Shown here piece after piece: positions 1-9,101 of a stretch of DNA of 64,000 nucleotides. The first letter of the stretch is position 1, and the number at the start of each line of letters is the position of its first letter. A program made the translations under genes and the position numbers. The stretch is from Chryseobacterium aureum (GTDB lineage Bacteria; Bacteroidota; Bacteroidia; Flavobacteriales; Weeksellaceae): positions 1,984,001 through 2,048,000 of the forward strand of contig NZ_CP034661.1 in NCBI RefSeq assembly GCF_003971235.1, in the 5' to 3' direction. The notes beneath the pieces are model-generated. The model did not search any database and was not told the DNA's origin. It was given only the letters and a program-made list of their open reading frames with translations.

Positions 1-235
1 ATTTCTTTTTAAGCTTATGAAGATGGGCACTCCGGTACAGTTTTCCTTCTTTCAGTGTTCGTCCGTCTACATTTTTGATACTTCCTACAGTCCGGAAATT
101 CGTTACTTTCCTGATGGGAATCACTTTTTCAGTTTCATTTTTCCCATATTCGGGGGTTTCAAAATGCTGCGTTTTGCATGAAACAATGCAGCATAATGAA
201 ATGGTGAAAACTGATATTTTGATTAGTTTATTCAA
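1..235 (-). CDS. Tyrosine-protein-phosphatase-like lipoprotein, N-terminal part (runs off the window)
   Basis: Only the first 78 codons lie in the window. An in-frame TAA sits two codons upstream of a TTG at 233-235, so TTG is the likely start. The N-terminus is a lipoprotein signal: a positively charged start, a hydrophobic core and a lipobox IVSC, with the Cys at about residue 20. After it comes VTNFRTVGSIKNVDGRTL and then GKLYRSAHLHKL. This matches the opening of the Y_phosphatase3 (dual-specificity / tyrosine phosphatase) family, in which NFRDLGG is followed by G.LYRS. The catalytic CX5R loop would lie outside the window, so activity cannot be judged. Confidence 0.6.
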   Translation of the reverse strand, partial: MNKLIKISVFTISLCCIVSCKTQHFETPEYGKNETEKVIPIRKVTNFRTVGSIKNVDGRTLKEGKLYRSAHLHKLKKK

Positions 236-250
236 TGGTTTTTAATAAGT

Positions 251-308
251 TTTGGCTAAAGCCAGTGGATTCGTGTATTTTTATTAAACGGGCTGAAGCC
301 CGTTTCTA
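251..308 (-). terminator. Double hairpin between genes, probable terminator / intergenic repeat
   Basis: Two short inverted repeats follow the thiamine pyrophosphokinase gene: TGGC-TAAA-GCCA near 255-266 and AAACGGGC-TGAA-GCCCGTTT near 288-307. The second is a strong 8-bp stem with a tetraloop. Both loops and stems share the GGCT-AAGCC theme, as in a dispersed intergenic repeat unit. The pair could end transcription of the gene at 324-971. Copy number in the genome is unknown. Confidence 0.5.
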
Positions 309-323
309 TTGATAATAATCACT

Positions 324-971
324 CTAATAAATTGCAGGATATTCTATCTCCGTTATTCCTACAAATAATAAAACAGCTCCTGATTCATATTCTACTGAAA
401 TTTCATCTTCAACAGCAAAATTCCGGGTTCCAATTCTGGAGGTAATACTCAGGTTTTCATTCGTCAAAGGCCAGTTCAGTCCTTTTGTTGTAATATTATT
501 GGCTGATGGAAACGGATAAAGAGAAATCATCCTGTTTTTTACTCCTTTCAAGATAAAGTGATCGGGAATAAAATAATATTCTGAAAACTCATCATAAAAT
601 GTGATGTTCATCTGATCTTTGAATGCATAGGCAACGGTAAGGTTTCCAAGAAAATGATCCTGTTCGCCCCCGCTTCCTCCCAAAACATCAAGATCCGAAA
701 AACCTCTTTCCTTAATGATTTCCAAAGCTTTATGAAAATCTGTTTTTTCCTGATCTAACGTAAGGATAAATTTTCCCTCATACATATCTTCATCTGATCC
801 GGAGTGAGAATCAAAATCACCGGAAATAAAATCCAGTGTATCCAATGGAAAACCCATTCTTTTTAAATAATGGAAAGCCCCGTCTGTACAGGCAATTAAA
901 CCATAATTATCAGGATTGGGTAATGATTTTGGAGCATCTCCGTTGATGAAAAGTAATGCTTTATCTTTCAT
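324..971 (-). CDS. Thiamine pyrophosphokinase
   Basis: A 215-aa cytoplasmic enzyme that transfers pyrophosphate from ATP to thiamine to make thiamine diphosphate. The family signatures are in order: TDGA (29-32), SGDFDS (50-55), KTDFHKAL (76-83) and GGSGGEQDHFLGN (98-110), which carry the Mg/ATP-binding acidic residues. The length is normal. Its start overlaps the end of the upstream adenosyltransferase gene by 11 bases, so the two are probably co-transcribed and translationally coupled. I saw no TPP riboswitch upstream, consistent with a salvage enzyme expressed with its neighbour. Confidence 0.9.
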   Translation of the reverse strand: MKDKALLFINGDAPKSLPNPDNYGLIACTDGAFHYLKRMGFPLDTLDFISGDFDSHSGSDEDMYEGKFILTLDQEKTDFHKALEIIKERGFSDLDVLGGSGGEQDHFLGNLTVAYAFKDQMNITFYDEFSEYYFIPDHFILKGVKNRMISLYPFPSANNITTKGLNWPLTNENLSITSRIGTRNFAVEDEISVEYESGAVLLFVGITEIEYPAIY

Positions 972-1530
972 TCGGGTTCCAGTATTCTTCCGTTTCGTTG
1001 TTCAGCTTTGAAATATATCTGGCCAATACAAAAAGATAGTCTGAAAGCCTGTTCAAATATTTAATCAATTCCGGACGTACTTCCTCTGATTCATTCAAAA
1101 ATACCAATGAACGTTCTGCTCTTCTGCAGATGGTTCTTGCTGCATGTAAAAAAGTTGCTGATTTTCCACCACCTGGCAGGATAAAATACTGAAGCGGTTC
1201 CAGCTTTTCATCAAAAGCATCCATCCATTGTTCCAGTTCTTCAATTTCTGTTTCTGAAATAATAATCGGAAGACGCGATTTTCCGTTGGCAAGCATCAGC
1301 TTATCTACAGGTGTTGCAGCTTCTGAACCTACGGTGAATAAATCAAACTGGATTTTCTTCAACTGTCTCAAAACTTCTTCATCTTCTATATGACTTTTCG
1401 CAATTCCAATAAATGAATTCAGCTCGTCTATATTTCCATAACTGTCTACTCTTGCACTGGCTTTGGAAACCCTTGTTCCGCCGTATAATGCAGTCTGGCC
1501 TTTATCTCCTGTTTTCGTATAAATTTTCAT
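961..1530 (-). CDS. Cob(I)alamin adenosyltransferase, PduO type
   Basis: A 189-aa ATP:corrinoid adenosyltransferase that makes adenosylcobalamin. I start it at the ATG at 1528-1530 because the protein then begins MKIYTKTGDKGQT, the canonical PduO-type N-terminus (ATP-binding TKTGDKG at 5-11). The later motifs are ARTICRRAER (131-140), with the family's catalytic Arg region, and NRLSDYLFVLAR (160-171). A longer frame to 1590 adds 20 untypical residues. It overlaps the downstream thiamine pyrophosphokinase by 11 bases. A strong terminator at 1601-1639 separates it from the receptor gene upstream. Confidence 0.9.
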   Translation of the reverse strand: MKIYTKTGDKGQTALYGGTRVSKASARVDSYGNIDELNSFIGIAKSHIEDEEVLRQLKKIQFDLFTVGSEAATPVDKLMLANGKSRLPIIISETEIEELEQWMDAFDEKLEPLQYFILPGGGKSATFLHAARTICRRAERSLVFLNESEEVRPELIKYLNRLSDYLFVLARYISKLNNETEEYWNPNER

Positions 1531-1600
1531 ACGACTAAAATACTTTTTTTTGAACAATGTAAAAAGTAAAATGTAGTAATAACTTCCCATCCTGTCTGAA

Positions 1601-1639
1601 AAAAATAACTGACATCAGGAATTAATGTCAGTTATTTTT
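1601..1639 (-). terminator. Rho-independent terminator of the TonB-dependent receptor gene
   Basis: A 15-bp perfect inverted repeat (AAAAATAACTGACAT and its complement, 1601-1615 / 1625-1639) around a 9-base loop. Read on the minus strand it ends in a T-run. It lies about 80 bases after the receptor stop codon. Confidence 0.8.
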
Positions 1640-1719
1640 AAATCGGTGGTTGTATATCTTTTGAGAAGGCTTTCCTCTTTGTTAAGACAACAAAGCAAAC
1701 GTCAATTCCTTTTTACAGA

Positions 1720-4140
1720 TTAAAAAGTATAATTAACATTCAGCTGAAAAGTGGTTCCGTTAAATCCAAACTGGTTAACCTCCCAGGGATATCTGAACCT
1801 TCCTCCAAGATCTGTTACGACATCTCCTTTGCTGTCTATCACATCCGGATAAATATTCAGTAAATTATTTACGACTCCGGAAACTTTAAGGTCTTTGGTG
1901 ATTTTATATGTTAAAACGATGTCTGTAATTACCTTCCCGGAGAAGGTCTGATCTTTGGCAGGATCAGTTGCGTGTTGCCATGTAACAGAACCAAAATAGG
2001 TATTATTAAGGTTAAAATTAAACTTCGAAATATCATACGAAAGGCTAAGAATCGTTTTTGTTTTTGGCCTTGCAGTGGTAATTCTGGATTGTTCTTTTCT
2101 ATCAAAAAAGTTTTCTGAGTAACCATTTTCAGCCAAAATACGGGGAACGGCAATATTATCTACGATTTTAGTTTCGTTATAATTGAAAGCTGCAATAATT
2201 CCCAATCTTCCTTTGCCAATAGCGGAAGTATAATAATTAGCTACAAAATCTATCCCCTGAGTAACCGTATTGACAGCATTGGTGAAAAACTTCAGGGAGG
2301 TTATTTTATTATTATCTAATATTACTTCCACAGGGTTTGTAAGATCAGGACTACCCGGAGCTCCGGTTTTGTAGCCAATATCTCCTGAGAAAAGCACTCT
2401 GTCTTTAATTTTTATTCTATAATAATCTGCTGTAATCGTCAGGTTTTTAAAAGGTTTAATGGCAAATCCTCCCGTAATGTTAAAGGCTTTTTCAGCATTT
2501 AATTTGGGTACCCAAAGATCCGATCTTACAATTTGGGAGTCGTTATTAAAAGTCCCCTGATTCGCTACCGTATTCCCTGTAATTTTGGTCTGAACGTTGG
2601 AATAATAAATCTGGTGTAATGAAGGGGCCCGGAATCCTGTAGAAACAGACCCACGGAAAACCAATTTATCATCTAACAACTTATATCTTGCATTTCCTTT
2701 CCAGGAAACATTGTTTCCGAAATCACTGAAATTTTCATATCTCACCGTTCCACCTATTAACAGGTTTTTCGTAATATCCCATTCAGCATTCATGTAAGCT
2801 CCGATATTCTGACGGTTTTTATTGACTTCATTTTGAGGCTGCAATCCCGGAAATGATTCTGCGCCGCTTCCTATATAAGAGGCTTCCTCTCCTGCCCTTG
2901 CTTTATAGTTTTCATTGCGTACTTCAACACCGGCTCCCAACACAAACGCACCAAAATTCCGGTTGATATCTATGTTTCCTATTATATTGCTAAACTGATG
3001 GCCACCTGCTTTAAAATGGGTTGGTGAATTTGCCCCCAATGATGTATTAATGGTGTTTCCTACTGCATAATCTACTGCATTAGAACCAAAGGTTGCACTC
3101 CCATCAAAACTCCATTTTCCCAACATGCCTTTCCACCCGGAGGTTAAATTATAATCATAAACATCTGTTTTGAATTCCGGTTGAAATCCATTGTAAGGCT
3201 GCCCTTTTGGCGTTAATAAACCAAAATCTGAGGGTACCCAATAAGGTGTTCTATATAAAGCATAACTTGTTCCATTTCTGTAAGTTGTCCCTCCAAACGC
3301 ATAAAATTTACCGGTTTCACCTGTTGGCAATTCAAAATTGACAAACATATTGGCAACTTTGGTCTCCGGCTGCCCTATAATCATTCCTAAACCGGGATGA
3401 GCCTGCGTCCACGCATTATCCACCCCAAAAAGGTCATCTTTTGTAACAGACCCTGCACGGTTCGTTTTATTTTGGGAAGAATATCCCAATGTAAGATTCA
3501 GACTTCCATTTTTGGCCACTCTGATTCCTGTATTAAAATCTGCTCCGATATTGAAGCCGTCTCCTTTTGACGTAATACCTGAGAAAAGATTGACGGTGCT
3601 TTTCCCAACGCTGTTCTTAAGAATAATATTGATTACGCCTGCAATAGCATCAGAACCGTATTGTGCAGATGCCCCATCTCTCAATACCTCTACATTCTGC
3701 AAGGCGGCAGATGGAATGCTTTTCAAATCTGTACCTACCTCACCTTTTCCGGGGGTATCATTTACATAAATTAAAGCACTTTGGTTTTTTCTTTTACCAT
3801 TAACCAAAACTAATGTTCTGGAAGGTCCTAATCCTCTCAGATCTGCAGGATCAAAATGAGCTGTTGCATCAGAAACCGTTTGCTGTGATGAATTAAAAGA
3901 GGGTACAGAATATGTTAACGCTTTATCAAAAGTAATTTGTCCTGTAGATTTTAGCTGTACTGCCGAAATATTATCAATAGGAATTGCCGAAGTAATGATG
4001 GTTCTGGGTTTAGTTCTACCGGTAGTAACCACAACTTCATCTATATTGTTTTCTTTTACAGTTTCCTGCGCATATACCATAGTACCTGCTCCGCTTAATA
4101 CTAATGCACAGATTTTTTTATTAAATAAACTCTTTTTCAT
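1720..4140 (-). CDS. TonB-dependent receptor
   Basis: An 806-aa outer-membrane active-transport channel. The start is the ATG at 4138-4140: it gives a signal peptide (MKKSLFNKKICALVLSGAG, cleavage after YAQ), and a good promoter lies just upstream. Residues about 30-170 form the plug domain (DEVVVTTGR TonB-box region, then LRGLGPSRTLVLVNGKR and VEVLRDGASAQYGSDAIAGVINI). The remainder is the 22-strand barrel, ending in NVNYTF with a terminal aromatic. There is no carboxypeptidase-like N-terminal domain and no SusD partner, so this is not a Sus-type glycan system. The substrate cannot be told from the sequence; neighbours are unrelated. Confidence 0.92.
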   Translation of the reverse strand: MKKSLFNKKICALVLSGAGTMVYAQETVKENNIDEVVVTTGRTKPRTIITSAIPIDNISAVQLKSTGQITFDKALTYSVPSFNSSQQTVSDATAHFDPADLRGLGPSRTLVLVNGKRKNQSALIYVNDTPGKGEVGTDLKSIPSAALQNVEVLRDGASAQYGSDAIAGVINIILKNSVGKSTVNLFSGITSKGDGFNIGADFNTGIRVAKNGSLNLTLGYSSQNKTNRAGSVTKDDLFGVDNAWTQAHPGLGMIIGQPETKVANMFVNFELPTGETGKFYAFGGTTYRNGTSYALYRTPYWVPSDFGLLTPKGQPYNGFQPEFKTDVYDYNLTSGWKGMLGKWSFDGSATFGSNAVDYAVGNTINTSLGANSPTHFKAGGHQFSNIIGNIDINRNFGAFVLGAGVEVRNENYKARAGEEASYIGSGAESFPGLQPQNEVNKNRQNIGAYMNAEWDITKNLLIGGTVRYENFSDFGNNVSWKGNARYKLLDDKLVFRGSVSTGFRAPSLHQIYYSNVQTKITGNTVANQGTFNNDSQIVRSDLWVPKLNAEKAFNITGGFAIKPFKNLTITADYYRIKIKDRVLFSGDIGYKTGAPGSPDLTNPVEVILDNNKITSLKFFTNAVNTVTQGIDFVANYYTSAIGKGRLGIIAAFNYNETKIVDNIAVPRILAENGYSENFFDRKEQSRITTARPKTKTILSLSYDISKFNFNLNNTYFGSVTWQHATDPAKDQTFSGKVITDIVLTYKITKDLKVSGVVNNLLNIYPDVIDSKGDVVTDLGGRFRYPWEVNQFGFNGTTFQLNVNYTF

Positions 4141-4169
4141 ATCAATTATCAATAATTCAATAAATATAA

Positions 4170-4200
4170 CAAAATTATCAACATTAAACACTAAAACAAA
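4170..4200 (-). promoter_or_regulatory. Predicted Bacteroidota promoter for the TonB receptor
   Basis: On the minus strand, TTTG (4200-4197), a 19-base spacer and TAATTTTG (4177-4170) match the Bacteroidota -33 / -7 consensus TTTG / TAnnTTTG. The receptor ATG is about 30 bases downstream, which supports the ATG at 4140 over an upstream start. Confidence 0.65.
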
Positions 4201-4446
4201 GTATACAATATCAATTTATCTGTTTATTAGCAAATATTATATTATTTCACAAAAACAATAATTGATTTATAAATATAAATCGATTTATTAATAATTCGAA
4301 AAAAAATAAATCAATAACCCATATTTGAATAAAAAAAAATAATTATTTAACATCAGAAATAAATGTGATTTCATACTTACAGGCAAAACAGTTTTCAGTA
4401 AATTGGAATCGCTTCGCTTATGGAGCGCAATGACAGTGTACAAAAA

Positions 4447-4468
4447 ATGGCCGGGAGAAACCGGCCAT
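4447..4468 (-). terminator. Rho-independent terminator
   Basis: ATGGCCGG stem (4447-4454) with a 6-base loop and a perfect complement (4461-4468), followed on the minus strand by a run of T. It lies 8 bases after the stop of the lipoprotein gene at 4476. Confidence 0.85.
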
Positions 4469-4475
4469 ATCCAAA

Positions 4476-5060
4476 TTATTTATTTACCTCTACGTATTGT
4501 ATGATGGTCTTGTTTTTCGGGTTGTAGATGATTGTACTACTGTTGGGAAATCTTTTCAGCTTATAATACTGAATGTTTTTATCGGATTTGATATCTTCCA
4601 GAATACGGGTATCAAAGGTATTATCAGGAAGGAATTTTGATAAAAAACTTATTTTATCAACAATATTCTGTCCGTCAATCTTACGGGCTGTTTTATCAGA
4701 TTTACTTTCGTCGGATGTGGGCTGGCCTTCCAGAAACGGGAGCAATACTGTAATGTCTGCTTTGTATTTAAAGATATATCCTTCTGATCTTCCCGGAATC
4801 TTGATTTTCTTTCCTTTTTCTTCAGAAACAATGGAAGCTCCTGCACCCGGAAAAACGGCAGTAAACTTAACGTCTTCAGAATTGGTAAAAGAGTTAATAG
4901 ATTCATTTACTGTTTTCTTTACCGTTTCTTCTACAGCCTGCTGTGCTTTCTGCTGTACGGTTTCGGTGGTTTTTTCAACCGTCTGGTTAATTTTCTCCTC
5001 TATCTTATTGCATGATACTAATAAAAAAACGGTGACAGCTGGCCAGATATACTTCTTCAT
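4476..5060 (-). CDS. Hypothetical lipoprotein with coiled-coil-like N-terminus
   Basis: A 194-aa predicted lipoprotein of unknown function. The start ATG at 5058-5060 gives MKKYIWPAVTVFLLVSC, a textbook lipobox signal; an alternative ATG at 5090 adds ten residues. The open frame continues far upstream only because it runs antisense to the DinB gene. After the Cys comes a Lys/Glu/Gln/Thr-rich segment (about 20-60) of amphipathic heptad-like character, then a globular region without recognisable motifs. It ends next to a strong terminator and is divergent from the DinB gene. Confidence 0.75.
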   Translation of the reverse strand: MKKYIWPAVTVFLLVSCNKIEEKINQTVEKTTETVQQKAQQAVEETVKKTVNESINSFTNSEDVKFTAVFPGAGASIVSEEKGKKIKIPGRSEGYIFKYKADITVLLPFLEGQPTSDESKSDKTARKIDGQNIVDKISFLSKFLPDNTFDTRILEDIKSDKNIQYYKLKRFPNSSTIIYNPKNKTIIQYVEVNK

Positions 5061-5232
5061 AATTCTAATAATAGCGGTTTTTTTATTCATATTCTTTTCT
5101 TCTAACGCAAAAATAGGACCGGATATTTTAGCAAAGAAAAAATATTTTTTAAATATCAGAAATCCTGCTGACAAACTGTTGTCATAACCCGGTCTTACCT
5201 TTGTATCAACAACAAACAAAATAAACAATATT

Positions 5233-5724
5233 ATGACCACTACAGCAACAGCCACTAAACAATTTATGACTTCTGAACAGCTATTAAACGACTGGCAGGG
5301 ACACAGAAATCTAACAAGAAGAGTAATTGAATCATTTCCTGAGAAAGAACTATTTGAATTTTCTGTGGGCGGAATGAGACCGTTTGCAAAACTGGCAGTA
5401 GAACTGATCAGTATAGGCGGACCTGCTTTAAAAGGAATTGTGGAAGGAAATATGGAAGCGTACAGTGAAGAAGCCTTTAATCCGAAAACCAAAGAAGAAC
5501 TGTTAAAAAAATGGGATGAAGAAACAGAAGTCATCAACCACTATTTTAACCAGATTTCTGAAGAGCGTTTTCAGGAGACCTTCAATTTATTCGGACAGTA
5601 TGAATTTCCGGTATATCAGAACATTCTTTACTTCATCGATAACGAAGTTCACCACCGTGGGCAGGGATATGTGTATCTGAGAATTTTAGGAATTGAACCT
5701 CCTTTCTTCTGGGAGAGATTTTAA
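5233..5724 (+). CDS. DinB-family protein
   Basis: A 163-aa four-helix DinB/YfiT-like protein. The family binds a divalent metal through three histidines; candidates here are H24 (WQGHRN), H108-type (NHYFNQ) and the HHRGQGYVYLRILG segment near the C-terminus (about 137-150). The family includes bacillithiol- and mycothiol-dependent transferases as well as many proteins without a known substrate. A -7 box TACCTTTG sits at 5196-5203, about 30 bases upstream of the ATG, and a hairpin terminator follows at 5918-5944. A shorter start at residue 12 is possible. Confidence 0.85.
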   Translation: MTTTATATKQFMTSEQLLNDWQGHRNLTRRVIESFPEKELFEFSVGGMRPFAKLAVELISIGGPALKGIVEGNMEAYSEEAFNPKTKEELLKKWDEETEVINHYFNQISEERFQETFNLFGQYEFPVYQNILYFIDNEVHHRGQGYVYLRILGIEPPFFWERF

Positions 5725-5917
5725 TAAAAGCGAAAGCCAGAATTACAGAAAAGCGAAAACGAAAAGAAAAGCTATCATTACGATGTCTTGTATTAATAGT
5801 AGTTTTTCCAGGATCTAACCACTCATATCATTTTTGCGACAAAACAAATTTAGCTTTTTTGTGATTTTGCGCTTAGCTTATTAACCATTTCATTTATTTG
5901 CCTCAATGAAGTCTTTA

Positions 5918-5944
5918 AACCTCAACAGCTGTCTTGTTGGGGTT
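5918..5944 (+). terminator. Terminator after the DinB gene
   Basis: A 10-bp stem with one G-T pair (5918-5927 / 5935-5944) and a 7-base loop, followed by TTATTATT. It lies between two convergent genes and probably also serves the WYL regulator in the other direction. Confidence 0.65.
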
Positions 5945-5947
5945 TTA

Positions 5948-6901
5948 TTATTGATGTCTTTCAATCATTTTCGCCAGCAGTTCTTTCAGACGTGTCTGTA
6001 GGCTTTCCGGTTCCAGAACGGTGGCATAATCTGCAAAGGTGACCAGCCATCGTGGGAATCCGTCATTGATCCATTCTGTTTCAAAAGTAAGCTCTACTCC
6101 ATTCTCTGTCTCTATTTCTTCTGTCAGTCCGTAGTATTTTTTAGAATTTACCAGATGATTCATGATCTTTTTATCTACCAGAAGTTTAGCCTTTACTTTA
6201 TTTCCATTTGATTTTTTACGGTAGTCATTTACCTGACCGTATTCCTGCAGATAAGGATTCTGCGTTTTTGAAATTTCTAAAATCCTGTCGATGCGAAACT
6301 GCCTGAAATCTTTTCTCAATGTACAGTATGCCATGATGTACCAGATATTAAATTCAAAAAACATCCCGACTGTTTCAATGATTCTGTTATCTACCCTGCC
6401 ATCTATCGTTTTATATCTGATAAGGAGCTGATTTTTCTCTGCGATACTTTCCAGAATAATCGGAATTACATTTTTAAGGGAATCCCCGGAATCCGTATGA
6501 AAGCTGAAAACATCAATCTGTTTTTCAATATTCCGGATCAGGTTTTTATCAGAATGTCTTAATACCGAGCGTACTTTTTCCATGGCTGCCTGATAGTGAC
6601 TTCCCAAACTTTGATGAGAAAATTTCTGCATCAGTTTTTCTGCGGTGATGAAGCTTAAAACTTCTTCCCTGGTAAACATAATAGGGGGAAGCTTATAACC
6701 GTCCATTAAAGAATAACCGTTGCCTGCCTCTCCTACAATAGGGATTCCTGCATTTTCCAGAGTTTTCACATCACGGTAAATGGTTCTTATACTTACATCG
6801 AATTTTTCCGCCAGATCCTGAGCCCGCACAATAGGCTTAGACTGCAGCTGGGTAAGAATGGCCGTTACCCGATCCAGTTTTTTAAGATAGTGGTCGTTCA
6901 T
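5948..6901 (-). CDS. YafY-type transcriptional regulator (HTH + WYL)
   Basis: A 317-aa cytoplasmic DNA-binding regulator. Residues about 8-65 form a DeoR/HTH_11 winged helix (RVTAILTQLQ ... LAEKFDVSIRTIYRDVKTLENAGIPI). From about 140 a WYL domain follows, containing IWYIMAYCTLRKDFRQFRIDRI, and then the WCX C-terminal extension. WYL proteins sense ligands, often nucleic acid-related, and control stress or metabolic genes; the target here is unknown. The neighbouring convergent DinB gene and the ABC exporter upstream are possible but unproven targets. Confidence 0.9.
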   Translation of the reverse strand: MNDHYLKKLDRVTAILTQLQSKPIVRAQDLAEKFDVSIRTIYRDVKTLENAGIPIVGEAGNGYSLMDGYKLPPIMFTREEVLSFITAEKLMQKFSHQSLGSHYQAAMEKVRSVLRHSDKNLIRNIEKQIDVFSFHTDSGDSLKNVIPIILESIAEKNQLLIRYKTIDGRVDNRIIETVGMFFEFNIWYIMAYCTLRKDFRQFRIDRILEISKTQNPYLQEYGQVNDYRKKSNGNKVKAKLLVDKKIMNHLVNSKKYYGLTEEIETENGVELTFETEWINDGFPRWLVTFADYATVLEPESLQTRLKELLAKMIERHQ

Positions 6902-6958
6902 TGTGTAACAAAGCTAAAGTTCTTTTTTGAGGTTTGAATGATAAATTGTAAAGCTTTT

Positions 6959-8767
6959 TTAGTTTTCCTTATACGTATTCACCAGTTTATCAAGATTGAG
7001 ACTGCGGGCCGAGGCATCAAAAATTTCCCGGTAGGTACCTTCTTTACTGTACAATTCATCATGAGTTCCGTTTTCAACAACGCTTCCTTTCTTCATCACA
7101 TAAATGATATCAGAATCCAGAATCTGTGACAAGGAATGAGAAATAATGATTACTGTTCTTCCCTCTTTTATGGCATCCAGCGAGTTTTTGATCTGCTCAG
7201 TGGCAATGGCGTCCAGGCTGGCTGTAGGTTCGTCCAGAAAGATAATCGGGGGATTTTTAAGAAACAGTCTTGCAATGGCAATTCTCTGCTGCTGCCCTCC
7301 GGAAAGTTGGGTAGCATCATGCTGGTATTGGTCGGGAAGATCCATGATCTGTTCATGCAGATACGCTTTTTTTGCGGCTCCTTCAATTTCTTCAAAGCTT
7401 GCATTCATATCTCCATACCGGATATTATCTTCTATACTTCCCTGAAAAATATGGTTTCTCTGAAGAACAAGACCAAGATCACTTCTCAGAAAAGTATTAT
7501 CAAATTCATTAAGATTCACTCCATCCAGAAGAATTTCTCCGGAATCCGGCAGATAAAATTTGCAGAGAAGATTAATCACTGTGGACTTTCCTGCACCGCT
7601 CAATCCTACCAGAGCTGTCGTTTTTCCGTTTTCTATTTTCATGGAGACATCATGTAAAGCTTTTGTACCGTTGGGATATGTGAAATCTACATTTTTCAGT
7701 TCAAAAGTTCCTTTAATTTCTTTTTCTACAAATTTTCCGTTCGATTCTGTTTCATTGTCTGCGTTCAGAATATCAAAATAGCCTTCCGCATAGATCATGG
7801 CATCGTTCATATCATCATAAATTCTGTGTAGCTGGCGAATGGGTGCCGATACGTTGTTAAAGAGCATAATATGAAGCATAATCGCACCAATAGTCATCTG
7901 CTGATCCAGCACAAGATAAACGGTTAAAAGAATAATCAGAACCACTCCGAACTGCTCTATAAAAGTTTTTAATCCATCATAAATAAAGTTGGTTTTCCTT
8001 GTGATCATCTGACTTTCCATGAGCTCCATCTGAAGGTCATATTGTTTTTTTCCTTCAAATTTTTCCCGGACAAAGCTTTTAATTACCATTATGGAATTGA
8101 TCAGATTAAGAAGTCCGGAAGTCTTTTTTTCCCTTTGGTTTCTGAGCTGACGGCGGACACCACCCAGTTTTTTAGCCTGAAGAGAACTGATGTAAAAATA
8201 AATCGGAACAATGATGGTAGAAACCAGTCCCACATACACATTTTGCATGTACATAATGATCAGGGCAATGATGGCATTGGAAAAAAGAGGTAAAATATCT
8301 ATGAAAAAATTCTGAACCAGTCTTGTCAGGCTTTCTATTCCGCGGTCTATTCTGATCTGTAATTTCCCGGACTCATGGTTTTCATCATTAAAATAAGCAA
8401 CTCTATACGTCAGTATCTTATCAATGGCTGATTGTGCCAATACAGAACTTACATTAATCCTTATTTTTTCCCCATAAAATTTCTGTCCGAAGTTGATAAA
8501 AATGTTGAGCAATTCTTTTCCCAGTAAAATAATGGAAATGATAATGAGAATATGAATGCCTTCCGACATCGGATGAGGAAGATGGGTAAGCGCGGTAACC
8601 TCATCCACTGTATATTTCAAAACAATTGGGTTTACCTGTGCTGCAAGCGCTCCCAGAAAAGTAAGAAACAGGGTTCCGTAAATCATGGGACGATAAGGTC
8701 TGATAAATGGAACGAGCTGCTTATAGATCCCGAATAAAGTTACGGTTCTGTTAAAGGGTTTAGCCAT
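6959..8767 (-). CDS. ABC exporter, fused permease-ATPase
   Basis: A 602-aa half-transporter that would work as a homodimer in the inner membrane. The N-terminal half has six predicted membrane helices. The ATPase half has Walker A GLSGAGKST, Q-loop, signature LSGGQQQR, Walker B IIFLDEPTASLD and a switch His (IIISHS). I chose the ATG at 8765-8767 (MAKPFNRTV); ATGs at 8776 and 8803 are also in frame. The family covers lipid, peptide and drug export, and nothing in the protein or its neighbours fixes the substrate. Confidence 0.88.
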   Translation of the reverse strand: MAKPFNRTVTLFGIYKQLVPFIRPYRPMIYGTLFLTFLGALAAQVNPIVLKYTVDEVTALTHLPHPMSEGIHILIIISIILLGKELLNIFINFGQKFYGEKIRINVSSVLAQSAIDKILTYRVAYFNDENHESGKLQIRIDRGIESLTRLVQNFFIDILPLFSNAIIALIIMYMQNVYVGLVSTIIVPIYFYISSLQAKKLGGVRRQLRNQREKKTSGLLNLINSIMVIKSFVREKFEGKKQYDLQMELMESQMITRKTNFIYDGLKTFIEQFGVVLIILLTVYLVLDQQMTIGAIMLHIMLFNNVSAPIRQLHRIYDDMNDAMIYAEGYFDILNADNETESNGKFVEKEIKGTFELKNVDFTYPNGTKALHDVSMKIENGKTTALVGLSGAGKSTVINLLCKFYLPDSGEILLDGVNLNEFDNTFLRSDLGLVLQRNHIFQGSIEDNIRYGDMNASFEEIEGAAKKAYLHEQIMDLPDQYQHDATQLSGGQQQRIAIARLFLKNPPIIFLDEPTASLDAIATEQIKNSLDAIKEGRTVIIISHSLSQILDSDIIYVMKKGSVVENGTHDELYSKEGTYREIFDASARSLNLDKLVNTYKEN

Positions 8768-8849
8768 AGAAATCATTTTAAATGAAAAACGTACCACTTT
8801 CAAAAGAAAAAGGTACGAATTATTATTAAACTGGTCATCTAAGATTTAT

Positions 8850-9101
8850 TTAAAAATCCTTCAATGTACCATCGTCATTGATGTATTTGAATTGATAGTT
8901 TGGATCAATAATCTTTCCGCCCATTTGTACAAAAGGCCCCCACATTCCTGACCAATCTTCAAAATCATTTTCAACAGATGTATCCCAACGGACTACAGTT
9001 GAACTTTCATGGAACTTTACATCCACTATAATACCGTATTCATTATCCAAAAAAACTTTGGTTCCTACTCGAAAATCTTCATATTTATAAGGATCATCCA
9101 T
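8850..9101 (-). CDS. Small protein of unknown function downstream of lptB
   Basis: An 83-aa soluble, acidic protein. The ATG abuts the stop of lptB with no gap, so it is translated from the same transcript. The sequence has an early FRVGTKVFLDNEYGIIVDV segment, like a small beta-barrel (KOW/SH3-type) opening, and a Trp-rich middle (DWSGMWGPFVQMGG). There is no signal peptide or membrane helix. I do not recognise the family. The alternative is a partner of the unusual C-terminal extension of the upstream LptB. Confidence 0.7.
   Translation of the reverse strand: MDDPYKYEDFRVGTKVFLDNEYGIIVDVKFHESSTVVRWDTSVENDFEDWSGMWGPFVQMGGKIIDPNYQFKYINDDGTLKDF

Larger units (their letters stand above)
4141..4475. 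other. Intergenic region upstream of the TonB receptor
   Basis: 335 bases, extremely AT-rich. It holds the receptor promoter (4170-4200), an imperfect inverted repeat with ATTG / CAAT ends around 4402-4431 that resembles a short intergenic repeat, and the terminator of the lipoprotein gene (4447-4468). No open reading frame in it looks real. Confidence 0.6.

Noticed and set aside
961..4140. Vitamin B12 or TPP riboswitch controlling the receptor, adenosyltransferase or thiamine kinase genes
   Set aside because: No conserved box or long structured leader is visible; the spaces hold only a terminator and a consensus promoter.
1720..4140. TonB receptor as a SusC-type glycan importer
   Set aside because: There is no SusD neighbour and no N-terminal carboxypeptidase-like domain.
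5061..5537. A 353-aa frame extending the lipoprotein gene upstream
   Set aside because: The added N-terminal part is antisense to the DinB gene and is followed inside the frame by a perfect lipoprotein signal at 5060.
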